A stretch of 64,000 bases of DNA from Edaphobacter sp. 4G125 (GCF_014274685.1 NZ_CP060393.1:2415501-2479500), one strand, 5' to 3'. Counted from the first letter of the stretch, positions 32,277 to 41,855 are shown. Program-made: numbers and translations. Notes: generated by a model from the sequence alone, not told the origin.

Positions 32277-32478
32277 ATCGAGGGTGGTCCCTACTTTCCG
32301 GACTTGAGTCTGCCCGGAGGAAGCGACAGTCGTCAAGTAAGGCGACTGTTATTTTTTGTACAACTTTGATTCCCTATGCTTTCCAGGGAACCCCGTCAAA
32401 CACAGATTGGACGGTTTGGGTCCTGGAAAGTTTGTTCTGAGATAGGGTGTTCGGGTCGGTTCACTGACCGGACAAGAA

Positions 32479-32504
32479 AAAAGAGCCCCGTGTAGGGCCC
32501 TTTT
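32479..32504 (-). terminator. Rho-independent terminator of the small zinc-ribbon gene
   Basis: AAAAGAGCCC and GGGCCCTTTT form a 10-bp stem with one mismatch and a 6-nt loop. On the minus strand the hairpin is followed by a T-run. It sits 17 bp past the stop codon at 32522. Confidence 0.75.
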
Positions 32505-32521
32505 CCTGCCTTTTCAACGAA

Positions 32522-32701
32522 CTAGAGCTTTTCGAAGAACTCACAGGCCGAGCAGGAGATATAGACTCCGCCGGGAACTCCGCGTTCGCGGTCCTTGACG
32601 CGCTTTACGATACGGGTGGGTTTGGAGCACTTGGGGCAATCGGTGCTCTTCTGTGTGTCCATGACCTTCTTACGGTCGCCTGTTTTGGCAATCTTCGCCA
32701 T
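32522..32701 (-). CDS. Small zinc-ribbon protein (59 residues)
   Basis: This short gene reads MAKIAKTGDRKKVMDTQKS, then DCPKCSKPTRIVKRV, and ends YISCSACEFFEKL. Two CxxC pairs (CPKC and CSAC) form a zinc ribbon on a basic protein, which suggests nucleic-acid or ribosome binding. The ATG follows AGGAGAG and a clear terminator lies after the stop, so it is a genuine monocistronic gene. I do not know a named family. It is not L33 or L32: the ribbon layout is different. Confidence 0.75.
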   Translation of the reverse strand: MAKIAKTGDRKKVMDTQKSTDCPKCSKPTRIVKRVKDRERGVPGGVYISCSACEFFEKL

Positions 32702-32881
32702 AATCTTGCTCTCCTGGTACGAATGTTTCGGCTCGCGCGCTGGGATGCGTGATGCTGGATTCGAGCATCGATCAACATCCGGAACTTCTCAGGGATTGTC
32801 CGGGCAAGGCCGCGGTAAAAATCGAAGAAGAAGAACTGCGGTTGTGGCTCTTATGATTTTACAACGTTGCCGGTTCTATGA

Positions 32882-34081
32882 CTACGGGGTGGAACCAAGG
32901 TGTGGAGCCTGGGGACGGGTGGGGTCCTGAGGCTGGTTGTTGGGCTGCGCTGTCGTGGGTGGATCCATCTGGCTATTCGGGTCGGCTGGAGAGCCGGGAG
33001 CGGCTGGAATCGGTTGACGATCCGCGGACCGGCTGGCGTTCTTGTCGGAAGGATATTGGACTTTGCCCTGCGAATGAGCTGGAGAAGAGGATTCTCCTGG
33101 AAGACGTAGCGTCGGAGGGGGAGGCGCGGCACTTTCGTCCCCATCCTTTCCGGGGGTACGATCACCCATGGCAATCTGGCGGGTGTTCGCCGGCATCTCG
33201 CCATCTTCAAGTTCGTTCTTATCATGAATCTGGAGAGGCTTACCCATCTCCGCGATCTTCACGAGGGTTACGCGATCGCCAACGAAACGGACAAACTTAA
33301 CTGTCTGCGGGACATGACCGTAGATCCACTCCTCATAACGCGGTCCGTTGGGATCTTCTCCCTGCTGCTCTCGCAATTTATTTTCCGGAGCTCCTAAGGC
33401 TGCCAGAACCATGCGATGGTTCATGCCGACGAGGACATCATGTGCAGCGATGGCATTGCGAAGTCGAGGAGGGAGTGTGTCGGCATAGGCTTGTTCGCCG
33501 GATTTGACGCCAAAATCAATCACCGGTTCGAGGAGCGCCTTAATCTCAGGTGCAGAGATGTCGGGGATGCCGCCGGGAAAGACAAGATTGATTCTGGATC
33601 CCATTGGCCGTTCGCCCGTAGTCGCTGTGACAGGGTTGTCATTGAACGAAACATGGCTAAGGAAGCGGTGTTTCGCGTAGGGACCGCCGTTGAGGTCGAG
33701 GATAATCTGATCGCCTTTGACGGTGAGAGCGGTGATGACAATGCGATCTCCGACCCCGGCAGCCTGGCCTTTCTGGTAGATCATCTGGCGATATTTATCG
33801 CCCCCTGGTGAGAGGTCTCCGTTTGCCTTCAGGCTGAAGACGCCGATGGGGATCGGACGGTGAGCAAATCCCTGCTCGGCCTCGAGGTTCCGGACGAGCT
33901 CTCGACGCCCACGTTCATTGAGCTTCTCGGAGGAGAGAGGAATATTTGTGGGGGTAAATGAAGTGGAGATATCGGCGGTCGCCGTCTTTTCTCCAACAAC
34001 AAAGACCTGCGACTGAAGGGCCGGGACGGAAAGGAGAATACATCCTGCGAGGAGAATCCATCTGTGCGTGCGGGTGGCCAT
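32882..34081 (-). CDS. Exported hypothetical protein with Pro-rich C-terminus
   Basis: A 399-residue protein with a signal peptide (about residues 7-24, WILLAGCILLSVPALQSQ). A folded domain spans about 25-270 (VKGDQIILDLNGGPYAKHRFLSHV is one conserved-looking stretch, and HDVLVGMNHRMVLAALGAPE another that resembles SmpA/OmlA-like turn motifs). It ends with a low-complexity tail rich in Pro, Ser, Asp and Gln (about 300-399). It probably acts in the periplasm or outer envelope. No family name is assigned. It lies upstream of the zinc-ribbon gene on the same strand but 180 bp away. Confidence 0.75.
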   Translation of the reverse strand: MATRTHRWILLAGCILLSVPALQSQVFVVGEKTATADISTSFTPTNIPLSSEKLNERGRRELVRNLEAEQGFAHRPIPIGVFSLKANGDLSPGGDKYRQMIYQKGQAAGVGDRIVITALTVKGDQIILDLNGGPYAKHRFLSHVSFNDNPVTATTGERPMGSRINLVFPGGIPDISAPEIKALLEPVIDFGVKSGEQAYADTLPPRLRNAIAAHDVLVGMNHRMVLAALGAPENKLREQQGEDPNGPRYEEWIYGHVPQTVKFVRFVGDRVTLVKIAEMGKPLQIHDKNELEDGEMPANTRQIAMGDRTPGKDGDESAAPPPPTLRLPGESSSPAHSQGKVQYPSDKNASRSADRQPIPAAPGSPADPNSQMDPPTTAQPNNQPQDPTRPQAPHLGSTP

Positions 34082-34156
34082 GGCAGCACCTCAGATACAG
34101 ATAACTTTGCGCCTTTTGATTCTATTTTGGCAAGAGGTGGGGACAAATCAAACGAT

Positions 34157-35194
34157 TCAGGCGTCGGGAGGATCTCCCGCGGAACGACCCTGCGGAGAAG
34201 TCGGGAGAATCTGAACAAGGTCAGGAGGCCGATTCTGCTGAGCCTGCTCCATGGCAACATGAGCCGCCGGGGGTTTGGCTTCCATCGGATAGCCGCCCGG
34301 AATAATGGGGGGATGAGTATAGTTCCAGGCATAGTCGCGAGTGATACGGACAAGCACAATAAGCCCCGCGAGGAGTGCAAGCGCGCTAAGCCAAGCGGCT
34401 TCGGGGCCGTAGCTTCCGCCAGTGAGCCAGAGCGGCCCTGAGGCGATGGTTTGAATGAGCACAGAAAAATCTTGGCTTCCGCTGACGGGAAGGCCAAAGA
34501 GAACTCCCATACTGGCCATCCATGCAAAACGCATTCCCCAAGCAAGCCAAAGGCCATGGGTCCTGAACCAGGCGACTGAGAAAACGATCCCGGCCCACAC
34601 CGCAATATAGGTCGCAGGTGAGGTGGCTCCATTGGCGATGGCTTGAGCTACGCCATAGAGCACGGAAAGGATGATGGTCGCCATGACTGGACCGACGATT
34701 TCCACCATGCATCGAAAGGGATATCCGCGGAAGATGACCTCGATGATGAGCGAAGAAACCAGCAGTGCGAGAAGAGCGAGGGTGCAATAAAGGAGAGTTC
34801 CGGGCTGGGTCCAGAACGTGACGTAGAGATGGCCGGTGAGGGCCAGGGGAAGAACGGTGATGAGAACCATTCCCCAGCCAAGAGCTGCTCCTAAGAGCCA
34901 TTCTCTTTTCCATGTGGATCGGTTTGGAAGACCAAGAATCCCGCGGGCGGAAGAGCGATGTCGCGCAAGCGTCTCGAGCACCGAGAACCCGACAACGAGC
35001 AGGAAGAGAAAGATGAGCGACCGCAGAAGCGGGAGTACAGCATCGATATTGAAGCGATTAGTGAGGCCACGGGCAGAGCTGGTAGCGAGCAGCCGCGACG
35101 AGGCCACCCACGCAAGTGCGGCGATAAAACGCACCAGCTGGAGGGTTCGTCCGGTGCGCGGTTGCGAGATGTCAGGGGCGGAGACGGACGACAA
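34157..35194 (-). CDS. CPBP-family membrane protein, catalytic residues missing
   Basis: A 345-residue membrane protein with about eight helices and a charged C-terminal tail. The core matches the CPBP/Abi intramembrane protease family, but the active-site positions are changed. EExxxR appears as IEVIFRG (first Glu is Ile), the second-motif His appears as Gln (LYGVAQ), and the third-motif His and the following Asn are Arg and Met (GMRFAWMAS). It is therefore likely a non-proteolytic member, perhaps a scaffold or binding protein. It lies 16 bp downstream of accA on the same strand, so it is probably in the same transcript. Confidence 0.8.
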   Translation of the reverse strand: MSSVSAPDISQPRTGRTLQLVRFIAALAWVASSRLLATSSARGLTNRFNIDAVLPLLRSLIFLFLLVVGFSVLETLARHRSSARGILGLPNRSTWKREWLLGAALGWGMVLITVLPLALTGHLYVTFWTQPGTLLYCTLALLALLVSSLIIEVIFRGYPFRCMVEIVGPVMATIILSVLYGVAQAIANGATSPATYIAVWAGIVFSVAWFRTHGLWLAWGMRFAWMASMGVLFGLPVSGSQDFSVLIQTIASGPLWLTGGSYGPEAAWLSALALLAGLIVLVRITRDYAWNYTHPPIIPGGYPMEAKPPAAHVAMEQAQQNRPPDLVQILPTSPQGRSAGDPPDA

Positions 35195-35210
35195 CAGATG
35201 GACTCCGGAG

Positions 35211-36098
35211 TTATGCGCTGGTCGCTACGGTCTGATCGGATTCACTGGTATAGAACTGAGCGATGTTGCGGAATTTTCTATAGCGTTCTTCGAGGAGCTG
35301 ACCGGCAGACAAGCTGCGCAATGCAGCAAGATGGAACTGCAACCGTTCATCGACGGTCGCGAAGATCGCTGCGGGATCGGTATGTGCTCCCTCTGGAGGT
35401 TCTGCGAGCACCTCATCAACACAGCCGAGCGCCTGCACGTCCGCTGCGGTGTACTTCAGCGCAGCCGCGGCCTGCTGTTTTTTGTTCGCGTCCTTCCACA
35501 TGATGGAGGCGCAGCCTTCGGGAGAGATGACGGAGTAGATCGCGTTCTCCAGCATGAGGACACGGTCGGCAAGTGCAAGCGCAATTGCACCCCCTGAGCC
35601 GCCTTCACCAGTAATGGTGGCGATCGTGGGAACCCGGAGGCGGGACATCTCGAGCAGGTTTCTCGCAATGGCTTCGCTCTGTCCGCGCTCTTCTGCGCCG
35701 ATGCCGGGATACGCGCCAGCCAGATCGATGAAGGTAAAGATGGGGCGAGAGAATTTTTCGGCGATCTTCATCGCGCGAAGAGCTTTGCGATAGCCTTCGG
35801 GATCGGGCGAACCGAATTTGCGGGCGACACGCTCCTTGAGGGTACGGCCTTTCAGGTTGCCGATGACCATAACCGGCTCACCATGAAACCAGGCCGTGCC
35901 ACAGGACATTGCCTGATCGTCACCAAAAGCCCGATCACCGTGAATCTCGCTAAAGCCTGTAAAGATCGCCTGAATAAAGTCCATAGGATAGGGACGTTGC
36001 GGATTTCGTGCCAACTCTGTCCTGACCCAAGCTTCTGGAACCGGAGGAGGAGCGGCTGGGATGCCATGCGTTGCTCTGCCTGCTTCTTTTTCGGCCAT
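35211..36098 (-). CDS. accA: Acetyl-CoA carboxylase carboxyltransferase subunit alpha
   Basis: 295 residues from ATG 36098, which follows GAGGAAG; a longer frame from 36131 lacks a site. The protein transfers the carboxyl group from biotin to acetyl-CoA in the first step of fatty-acid synthesis, together with AccD (not in this window). Visible motifs are RPYPMDFIQAIFTGFSEIHG, IGNLKGRTLKERVARKFG, FIDLAGAYPGIGAEERGQSE and the oxyanion-hole stretch TGEGGSGGAIALALAD, with VISPEGCASIMW after it. The length fits the short (non-plant) form. The CPBP-like gene follows 16 bp later. Confidence 0.94.
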   Translation of the reverse strand: MAEKEAGRATHGIPAAPPPVPEAWVRTELARNPQRPYPMDFIQAIFTGFSEIHGDRAFGDDQAMSCGTAWFHGEPVMVIGNLKGRTLKERVARKFGSPDPEGYRKALRAMKIAEKFSRPIFTFIDLAGAYPGIGAEERGQSEAIARNLLEMSRLRVPTIATITGEGGSGGAIALALADRVLMLENAIYSVISPEGCASIMWKDANKKQQAAAALKYTAADVQALGCVDEVLAEPPEGAHTDPAAIFATVDERLQFHLAALRSLSAGQLLEERYRKFRNIAQFYTSESDQTVATSA

Positions 36099-36233
36099 AT
36101 CTTCCTCTTGATTGTATGCGATCCATGACAATAGTGCCCGGTTGCCTGTTCAGGGCAAAACAACGGACGTATCCCGGATAGAGTAAGTGCGAAACGCGCG
36201 GGGTCCGGTGCTGTCAGAATCTCTGCGCCTGAG

Positions 36234-36362
36234 GGCTTCAGGGTCTGCAAGATGCAAATGCAGGTCCCTTCAGGACAGGCTCTTCGCTCAGGATGACACC
36301 CTAAATAAGGGGAGTTCTCGACTTCGCTGCCGTCTGATGACGCCAACTTGCTCGGAATGACA
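36234..36362. repeat. Dispersed intergenic repeat (CTCAGGATGACA family)
   Basis: The accA-dnaE gap holds GATGCAAATGCAGGTCCCTT, then CTTCGCTCAGGATGACA (core 36287-36298) and a diverged second core CTCGGAATGACA (36351-36362). The same core recurs at 41844-41855 and, with one change, at 47519-47530. Such repeats are frequent between genes in Terriglobia. They look non-coding; no gene is present in the gap. Confidence 0.55.
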
Positions 36363-36383
36363 TATCAGGTGAGTCGGGTCAGG

Positions 36384-39300
36384 TTACTCGATAACGCGGA
36401 CACTTCCCTGACCCACCAGTTCTTCGACGCGATCGATGAAGAGACGGTCGGCGGCCACTGTGACACCATTGGGTTCGAGTACGGCGCAGAACTCGCCCGG
36501 CTCTTCGAGGTCGAGAAGAAGTTTGCCCTTTCCGGGTGCGGCGATCAGGATGTCGTGAAGCTTTTCGAGCAGAGCTGCGTCAGGGTTGTGGAGTGGAACT
36601 TTGATGCGAAGAGCCTCGGGAAGCTTGATCTTGACGTCTTCGAGTGCCTGAATATTGGAGATGGCAAGTTTGGGGGCCGAGTCTTCTTCGCCACGCAGGA
36701 CACCGCGAATCATTACCGGAACTTCAATCTTGAGTTTTTCTGCCAGCTTTTCGTAGGACTGAGGAAACGCAATCAATTCGATTTTTCCAGTCGTGTCTTC
36801 GAGCGTGGCTTGCGCGTAGAGTTCGCCGGAGCGCTTAGACTTTGCGACCTTCAAGCCGGTAATCACACCGGCTATTTGAATTTCGTTTTGTGGCTGCTCG
36901 TCGCGGCCTCTGCGGAAAACCTGCGGTTCTGGCTTCATCTCACACGCAGTGGCTGCCTCGACGACCTTGAGGTTTCGCAGCTTTTCCCGGTACTTGTCCA
37001 TCGGGTGACCGGAGACGAAGAAGCCCAGAACTTCTTTTTCGTTCTGCAGGCGGGTGTGTTCATCCCACTCGGGGACGTTGGGCAAAGCCTGGTGGTCATT
37101 GGAGGAAGCGGAAGGGTCGGAATCGAAGATTCCAAACAAGCCATGCTGGCCGGCGGCAGCATCTTTTTGGGCCTTCTGTGCCTGTTCAATCGCCCTGTCG
37201 AGTGCGGCAGTCGTTTGAGCGCGAGGGCCGAAGCTGTCCATTGCGCCAGCCTTGATGAGCGATTCGAGGACACGCTTGTTGAGCTTACTGAGATCAACCT
37301 TTTCGCAGAACTCCCAGAGGCTAGCAAAACCCTGGTTCCCTTCCTGGCGGAGTTCGGCACGCGCCGTGAGGATGGACTCGATGGCGTTATGACCGACGTT
37401 CTTGATGGCGGCGAGGCCGAAACCGATGGCTTTGCCGTTCTCCGTGAAGCTGGGAGTGAAGTTAGCATCGGAGAATTGCACGTTGGGCGGAACGACGGGA
37501 ATGTTCATCTCGCGGCATTCGCCGATGTACTTGACGACGTTTTCGGGCTTGGAGGTTTCACTCGTGAGCAGGGCGGCCATGAACTCGACCGGGTAGTGCG
37601 TCTTGAGCCAGGCGGTGTGGTACGCGAGCAGAGCGTAGGCAGCCGAGTGTGATTTGTTGAAGCCATAGCCTGCGAACTGCTCCATCAGGTCGAAGAGCTG
37701 ACCGGCTTTGGTTTTGTCGAATTTGAGCCCGACGGCACCTGCCATGAAGAGGTCGCGCTGCTTGGCCATCTCTTCGGCAATCTTTTTCCCCATCGCGCGA
37801 CGGAGGAGATCGGCTCCTCCAAGCGAGTAGCCGCCGATGGCGGAGCTGATCTGCATGACCTGCTCCTGATAGACGATGACACCGAGGGTCTCTTTGAGGA
37901 TGGGCTCCAGCTCATCGAACATGTATTCGACAGCGCGACGTCCCCATTTGCGCTCGATGAAGTCGTCGATCATGCCGCCCTGAATCGGGCCAGGGCGGTA
38001 GAGAGCATTAAGAGCGGTGAGGTCTTCGACAGTGGTGGGCTTGTAACGGCGGAGCACATCGCGCATGCCGCCAGATTCAAACTGGAAGATGCCTGAGGTA
38101 AGTGCGCGATGGAAGACCTGTTCGTAGGTCTTCTCGTCGTCGAGCGGAACCTTTGCCATGTCAACGTCTGCACCTGTGGTCTGCTTGATCAACTTGAGGC
38201 AGTCGTCGATAACGGTGAGAGTAGTCAGCCCAAGGAAGTCCATCTTGAGCAGGCCCATTTTTTCGACGGCCTTCATGTCATAGGCCGTGACGGTTGCTTC
38301 GTCCTTGGTGCGAGTGACGGGGACAAGCTCAGTGAGGGGCTTGGGAGCGATGACCACACCGGCAGCGTGAACACCAGCACCACGTACAAGGCCTTCGAGG
38401 CGCATGGCCGTGTCGATGAGCTCTTTGATCTTGGGATCGCTATCGTAAGCGGTGGCGAGAGGCCCGCCATCTTTGAGAGCCGCGCCGATGGTGATACCGA
38501 TCGTGGCCGGGATCATCTTGGCGATGCGGTCGACTTCACCATACGGCATCTCAAGAGCACGGCCTACGTCCTTGATTGCGGCTTTCGCCGCCATCGTGTT
38601 GAAGGTAATGATCTGCGCGACCTGATCGTTGCCGTACTTGCGTTTGACGTACTCGATGACCTCGCCACGACGGTTCATGCAGAAGTCGATATCGATATCG
38701 GGCATGGACACGCGTTCAGGATTGAGGAAGCGCTCAAAGAGAAGCTCGTTCTGAAGAGGATCGATATCGGTGATCTCCATGACGTAGGCAACGAGAGAGC
38801 CGGCGGCGGAACCACGACCCGGTCCAACGGGAATTCCCTGCTCTTTGGCATACCGGATGAAGTCCCACACAATCATGAAGTAGCCTGGGAACTTCATCTG
38901 CTTGATGCAGTCCAGCTCGCGATTGAGGCGTTCTTCGTAGTCGGCGATGGTCTTGCGAAGTTTTCCGGTCTCGCGAAGGTGCGCGACGGCAGTATCAAGA
39001 CGCTTGCGAAGGCCTTCCCGGCAGACCTGCTCGAAATAGCTATCGAGGGTGTGGCCTTCGGGCACGGGGAACTCAGGGAAGGGATTATCGACCTTGTTCA
39101 GCTTGAGGTTGCAGCGGTCTATGAACTGCATGGTGCGAGTACAGACTTCAGGGTTGTCGGCGAAAAGACGATGCATCTCGTCGGCCGACTTAATGTAGAA
39201 CTCCTGAGTATCGAACTTGAACCGATTGGGATCGTTCATGCTTCCCGCGGTCTGGACGCAGAGAAGGATCTCGTGTGCGCGAGAGTCATCGTTGGCGACG

Positions 39301-39920
39301 TAGTGGCTGTCGTTGGTCGCGATGAGAGGGATTCCGAGTTCCTTCTCCATACGGTAGAGGGCTTCGCGAACCGGCTTATCGGGTTCGAGGCCGTGGTCCT
39401 GTACTTCGAGGAAGAAGTTTCCTTTGCCGAACATGTCTTCGAACATGCCGGCGGTCTTCTTGGCGTCGTCGTACTTCCCTGCCATCAGATGCTGGTTGAG
39501 TTCGCCTGCAAGGCAACCGGAGAAGGCGATGAGCCCCTTGGTATGGTGGGAGAGAAATTCCTTAGAGACACGAGGTTTGCGGTAGAAGCCGTGAAGGGCG
39601 GCCTCGCTGGTGAGGCGGACAAGATTCCGGTAGCCCTCCTCATTTTCGGCCAGCACCAGAAAATGGTTGTATCCACCGGACATTTCGCGGTGGTCCGCAG
39701 TCTCGGATAGATAGAGTTCACATCCGAGGATGGGCTTGATGTCCTTCTTCTTCATGGCATCGAAGAAGTGAACGGCGCCAAAGATATTGCCGTGATCGGT
39801 CATGGCGGCGGCCTTCTGACCGATCTTGCTCAGATGACTGGCGAGTTTATCGACGTCGCACGCGCCATCGAGGAGAGAGTAATCCGTGTGCAGATGGAGG
39901 TGGGTAAATTCGGCAGCCAT
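36384..39920 (-). CDS. dnaE: DNA polymerase III subunit alpha
   Basis: The replicative polymerase, 1178 residues. The PHP domain comes first (FTHLHLHTDYSLLDGACDV). The palm and fingers region contains the catalytic Asp cluster PDIDIDFCMNRRGEV, with GPGRGSAAGSLVAYV before it and GGMIDDFIERKWGR after. Helix-hairpin-helix and OB-fold domains (IAGVITGLKVAKSKRSGELY) and a C-terminal tau/beta-binding region follow. The length fits the DnaE1 type. Two long antisense frames within it are shadows. A 17-bp palindrome lies 14 bp before its start codon. Confidence 0.96.
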   Translation of the reverse strand: MAAEFTHLHLHTDYSLLDGACDVDKLASHLSKIGQKAAAMTDHGNIFGAVHFFDAMKKKDIKPILGCELYLSETADHREMSGGYNHFLVLAENEEGYRNLVRLTSEAALHGFYRKPRVSKEFLSHHTKGLIAFSGCLAGELNQHLMAGKYDDAKKTAGMFEDMFGKGNFFLEVQDHGLEPDKPVREALYRMEKELGIPLIATNDSHYVANDDSRAHEILLCVQTAGSMNDPNRFKFDTQEFYIKSADEMHRLFADNPEVCTRTMQFIDRCNLKLNKVDNPFPEFPVPEGHTLDSYFEQVCREGLRKRLDTAVAHLRETGKLRKTIADYEERLNRELDCIKQMKFPGYFMIVWDFIRYAKEQGIPVGPGRGSAAGSLVAYVMEITDIDPLQNELLFERFLNPERVSMPDIDIDFCMNRRGEVIEYVKRKYGNDQVAQIITFNTMAAKAAIKDVGRALEMPYGEVDRIAKMIPATIGITIGAALKDGGPLATAYDSDPKIKELIDTAMRLEGLVRGAGVHAAGVVIAPKPLTELVPVTRTKDEATVTAYDMKAVEKMGLLKMDFLGLTTLTVIDDCLKLIKQTTGADVDMAKVPLDDEKTYEQVFHRALTSGIFQFESGGMRDVLRRYKPTTVEDLTALNALYRPGPIQGGMIDDFIERKWGRRAVEYMFDELEPILKETLGVIVYQEQVMQISSAIGGYSLGGADLLRRAMGKKIAEEMAKQRDLFMAGAVGLKFDKTKAGQLFDLMEQFAGYGFNKSHSAAYALLAYHTAWLKTHYPVEFMAALLTSETSKPENVVKYIGECREMNIPVVPPNVQFSDANFTPSFTENGKAIGFGLAAIKNVGHNAIESILTARAELRQEGNQGFASLWEFCEKVDLSKLNKRVLESLIKAGAMDSFGPRAQTTAALDRAIEQAQKAQKDAAAGQHGLFGIFDSDPSASSNDHQALPNVPEWDEHTRLQNEKEVLGFFVSGHPMDKYREKLRNLKVVEAATACEMKPEPQVFRRGRDEQPQNEIQIAGVITGLKVAKSKRSGELYAQATLEDTTGKIELIAFPQSYEKLAEKLKIEVPVMIRGVLRGEEDSAPKLAISNIQALEDVKIKLPEALRIKVPLHNPDAALLEKLHDILIAAPGKGKLLLDLEEPGEFCAVLEPNGVTVAADRLFIDRVEELVGQGSVRVIE

Positions 39921-39933
39921 GCTTCTATGTTAA

Positions 39934-39950
39934 GCCCGTTTGAAACGGGC
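39934..39950. promoter_or_regulatory. Perfect palindrome upstream of dnaE
   Basis: GCCCGTTT-G-AAACGGGC, an 8-bp-arm palindrome with one central base, 13 bp upstream of the dnaE start. Possible operator or part of a promoter region. Confidence 0.4.
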
Positions 39951-40023
39951 CGCCGATGAGGAAAACGAGGGCGAAATTAGCAGGTATCGTTCTGGGTTCA
40001 ACACGGGATGACGACACCATCGC

Positions 40024-41058
40024 TCAGCTAACGAGACTGGTGGCGAGGTTGTAGTACAGATCAACGGATTCGAGGAGTTCTTTCTTGGCGATCCTCTCAT
40101 CTGGGGTGTGGGCGACGTGGATCGAGCCGGGACCTAAGAGGAAGGGTTCCCCCCAGGCGGTGAGAGATGGAATATCGGTGGTGAATTTTGCCACCATCGT
40201 GGGAAGGTCGCCAACTTTGCGCATCTTCACGAAGGGCAGATCGAGGGAGAAGGACACGTCTGCACGATCGCCGACGACGTTCAAGATATTCTGACGAATC
40301 TCTTCGGACGGACCAACGAGCCGGATCAGGAGATGGGCCTCGGCTTTATCGGCAATTACGTTCGGAGCGCGTCCCCCCTCAACCAAGCCGATGTTGAGCG
40401 TAGAAGGACCGATCTCAGGCTCGGCCGGGAGAGGCATGGCCAGGACATCATGCAGCGCCTCGATGAGTTTGTTGATGGCGGATTCTCCAAGTTCGGGATA
40501 GGCGGAGTGGGCCATCCTTCCTTTTGCGCGGAGTTCCACACGCAAGGCACCCTTGGAGGCAAGCGCGAGGCGATTCTCAGTGGGCTCGCCATTGATAAGG
40601 AACTTCGACCCTTTGGGATGGAGGTTGGCTTCTTTGGCACCTGCGGAGTCGCGCTCTTCTCCAACAACAAAGAGCAGGCCGACTTTAACCCCGGCTTCGC
40701 GAAGGCGTTCGGCCGCGGCAATCTGAGCAGCAATAATGCCTTTTGCATCGCAGGTCCCGCGTCCGTAGAGAAACTCTTCATCTTCGCTGGAAGCGAAATA
40801 CGGTGGGACAGTGTCCATGTGTGTGGACAACACCACGTCCGGCGTGACGCCGGACAGTGCGGCATAGACATTGAATCGCTCACCATCCCCTGCTCCCGGC
40901 GTCAGAACGCGATCGGGTTGCGAAACCGGCATGCGCTCCACCTGATAACGCTCGCGCTCGAGAAAGGCATGGAGGAAGGCTCCTGCACGGCCCTCGTGAT
41001 AGGTGGTGGATTCGATGTCGACAAGCTGCCGGGTGAGTTGAATGGGATCGACGGGCAT
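40024..41058 (-). CDS. M20-family metallopeptidase (ArgE/DapE type)
   Basis: A 344-residue zinc amidohydrolase. Metal ligands and catalytic residues are visible: STHMDTVPP (first His and Asp), YGRGTCDAKG (bridging Asp), VVGEERDSAG (catalytic Glu pair), INGEPTENRLALASKG, and the late His in IHVAHTPDERI. A dimerisation lid lies at about 165-275 (HSAYPELGESAINKLIEAL). The family includes acetylornithine deacetylase, succinyl-diaminopimelate desuccinylase and aminoacylases; the exact substrate cannot be fixed. The 5' end overlaps the neighbouring divergent region, where the hydrolase gene at 41117 begins. Confidence 0.88.
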   Translation of the reverse strand: MPVDPIQLTRQLVDIESTTYHEGRAGAFLHAFLERERYQVERMPVSQPDRVLTPGAGDGERFNVYAALSGVTPDVVLSTHMDTVPPYFASSEDEEFLYGRGTCDAKGIIAAQIAAAERLREAGVKVGLLFVVGEERDSAGAKEANLHPKGSKFLINGEPTENRLALASKGALRVELRAKGRMAHSAYPELGESAINKLIEALHDVLAMPLPAEPEIGPSTLNIGLVEGGRAPNVIADKAEAHLLIRLVGPSEEIRQNILNVVGDRADVSFSLDLPFVKMRKVGDLPTMVAKFTTDIPSLTAWGEPFLLGPGSIHVAHTPDERIAKKELLESVDLYYNLATSLVS

Positions 41059-41116
41059 AAGTTATTCAAGGATACGACACTGTCCTCGATACACTGGAGA
41101 ACGAGCGATAAATACG

Positions 41117-41803
41117 ATGATCTCTTCTCAAGCACCTGTAATCCAATCCATTGATGATCTCCGTGGAAGTGCAGGCAAATTGGAGGCCGTGCTGAATAGC
41201 GGCAGCGCAGATGCACGTTTTGCTGCGATGGTTTGTCATCCACACCCATTGGGTGGAGGGACGATGCATAACAAGGTCGTCTATCACGCGATGAAGGTCT
41301 TCTCCGGACTGGGTCTTCCGGTGCTGAGATTCAACTTTCGCGGTGTAGGTTTGAGCGAAGGGATCCATGATCATGGACGAGGAGAACTGGAGGATGCACG
41401 TGCCGCGTTGGACTGGCTGGATGCTACTGTTCATCTTCCTGTCCTGATGACCGGGTTTTCGTTTGGGTCTTTTATTGGGCTGCAAGCAGGATGCGGCGAT
41501 CCTCGTGTGAGGGGGCTTGTAGGTTTAGGGGTTCCTTATCGCGCGGAGGGTCGGAGTTATACATATGAATTTCTCGAAAAATGCACCCAACCAAAGCTCT
41601 TTATCAGTGGGACGGAGGATCAATTTGGTCCTCGTGCACAGGTTGAACCGATGCTGACTCGGGCAGCCGATCCGAAGAGGATTGTATGGATTGAAGGTGC
41701 GGAGCACTTCTTTCAAGGAACACCGAACTTTCCCGGAGCCAAATTGAACCAGATGCAGGATGCAATGCGGGAATGGCTGAAAGAAGAGTTCGGACTGGGA
41801 TAA
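41117..41803 (+). CDS. Alpha/beta hydrolase
   Basis: 228 residues from ATG 41117 (a frame reaching back to 41042 overlaps the divergent peptidase start and is not favoured). It is an alpha/beta-hydrolase of the dienelactone/YfhR-like kind: MVCHPHPLGGGTMHNKVVYH near the start (oxyanion region), RFNFRGVGLSEG, nucleophile elbow MTGFSFGSF (Ser in GFSFG), Asp in ISGTEDQFGP and His in GAEHFFQGT. It is cytosolic, with no signal peptide. Substrate unknown. The gene probably shares a short divergent promoter with the peptidase. Confidence 0.85.
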   Translation: MISSQAPVIQSIDDLRGSAGKLEAVLNSGSADARFAAMVCHPHPLGGGTMHNKVVYHAMKVFSGLGLPVLRFNFRGVGLSEGIHDHGRGELEDARAALDWLDATVHLPVLMTGFSFGSFIGLQAGCGDPRVRGLVGLGVPYRAEGRSYTYEFLEKCTQPKLFISGTEDQFGPRAQVEPMLTRAADPKRIVWIEGAEHFFQGTPNFPGAKLNQMQDAMREWLKEEFGLG

Positions 41804-41843
41804 CGAAAACCGCAAATCCGTTGACCTCGTTGTTGCAAAGGCT

Positions 41844-41855
41844 CTCAGGATGACA
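41844..41855. repeat. Dispersed repeat core (CTCAGGATGACA)
   Basis: An exact copy of the core found at 36287-36298, in the short gap between two convergent hydrolase genes. Confidence 0.5.

Noticed and set aside
36348-39710. Long antisense frames (434 and 533 codons) across dnaE
   Set aside because: They are shadows of a strongly conserved polymerase gene; the translations show no domain or start signal of their own.
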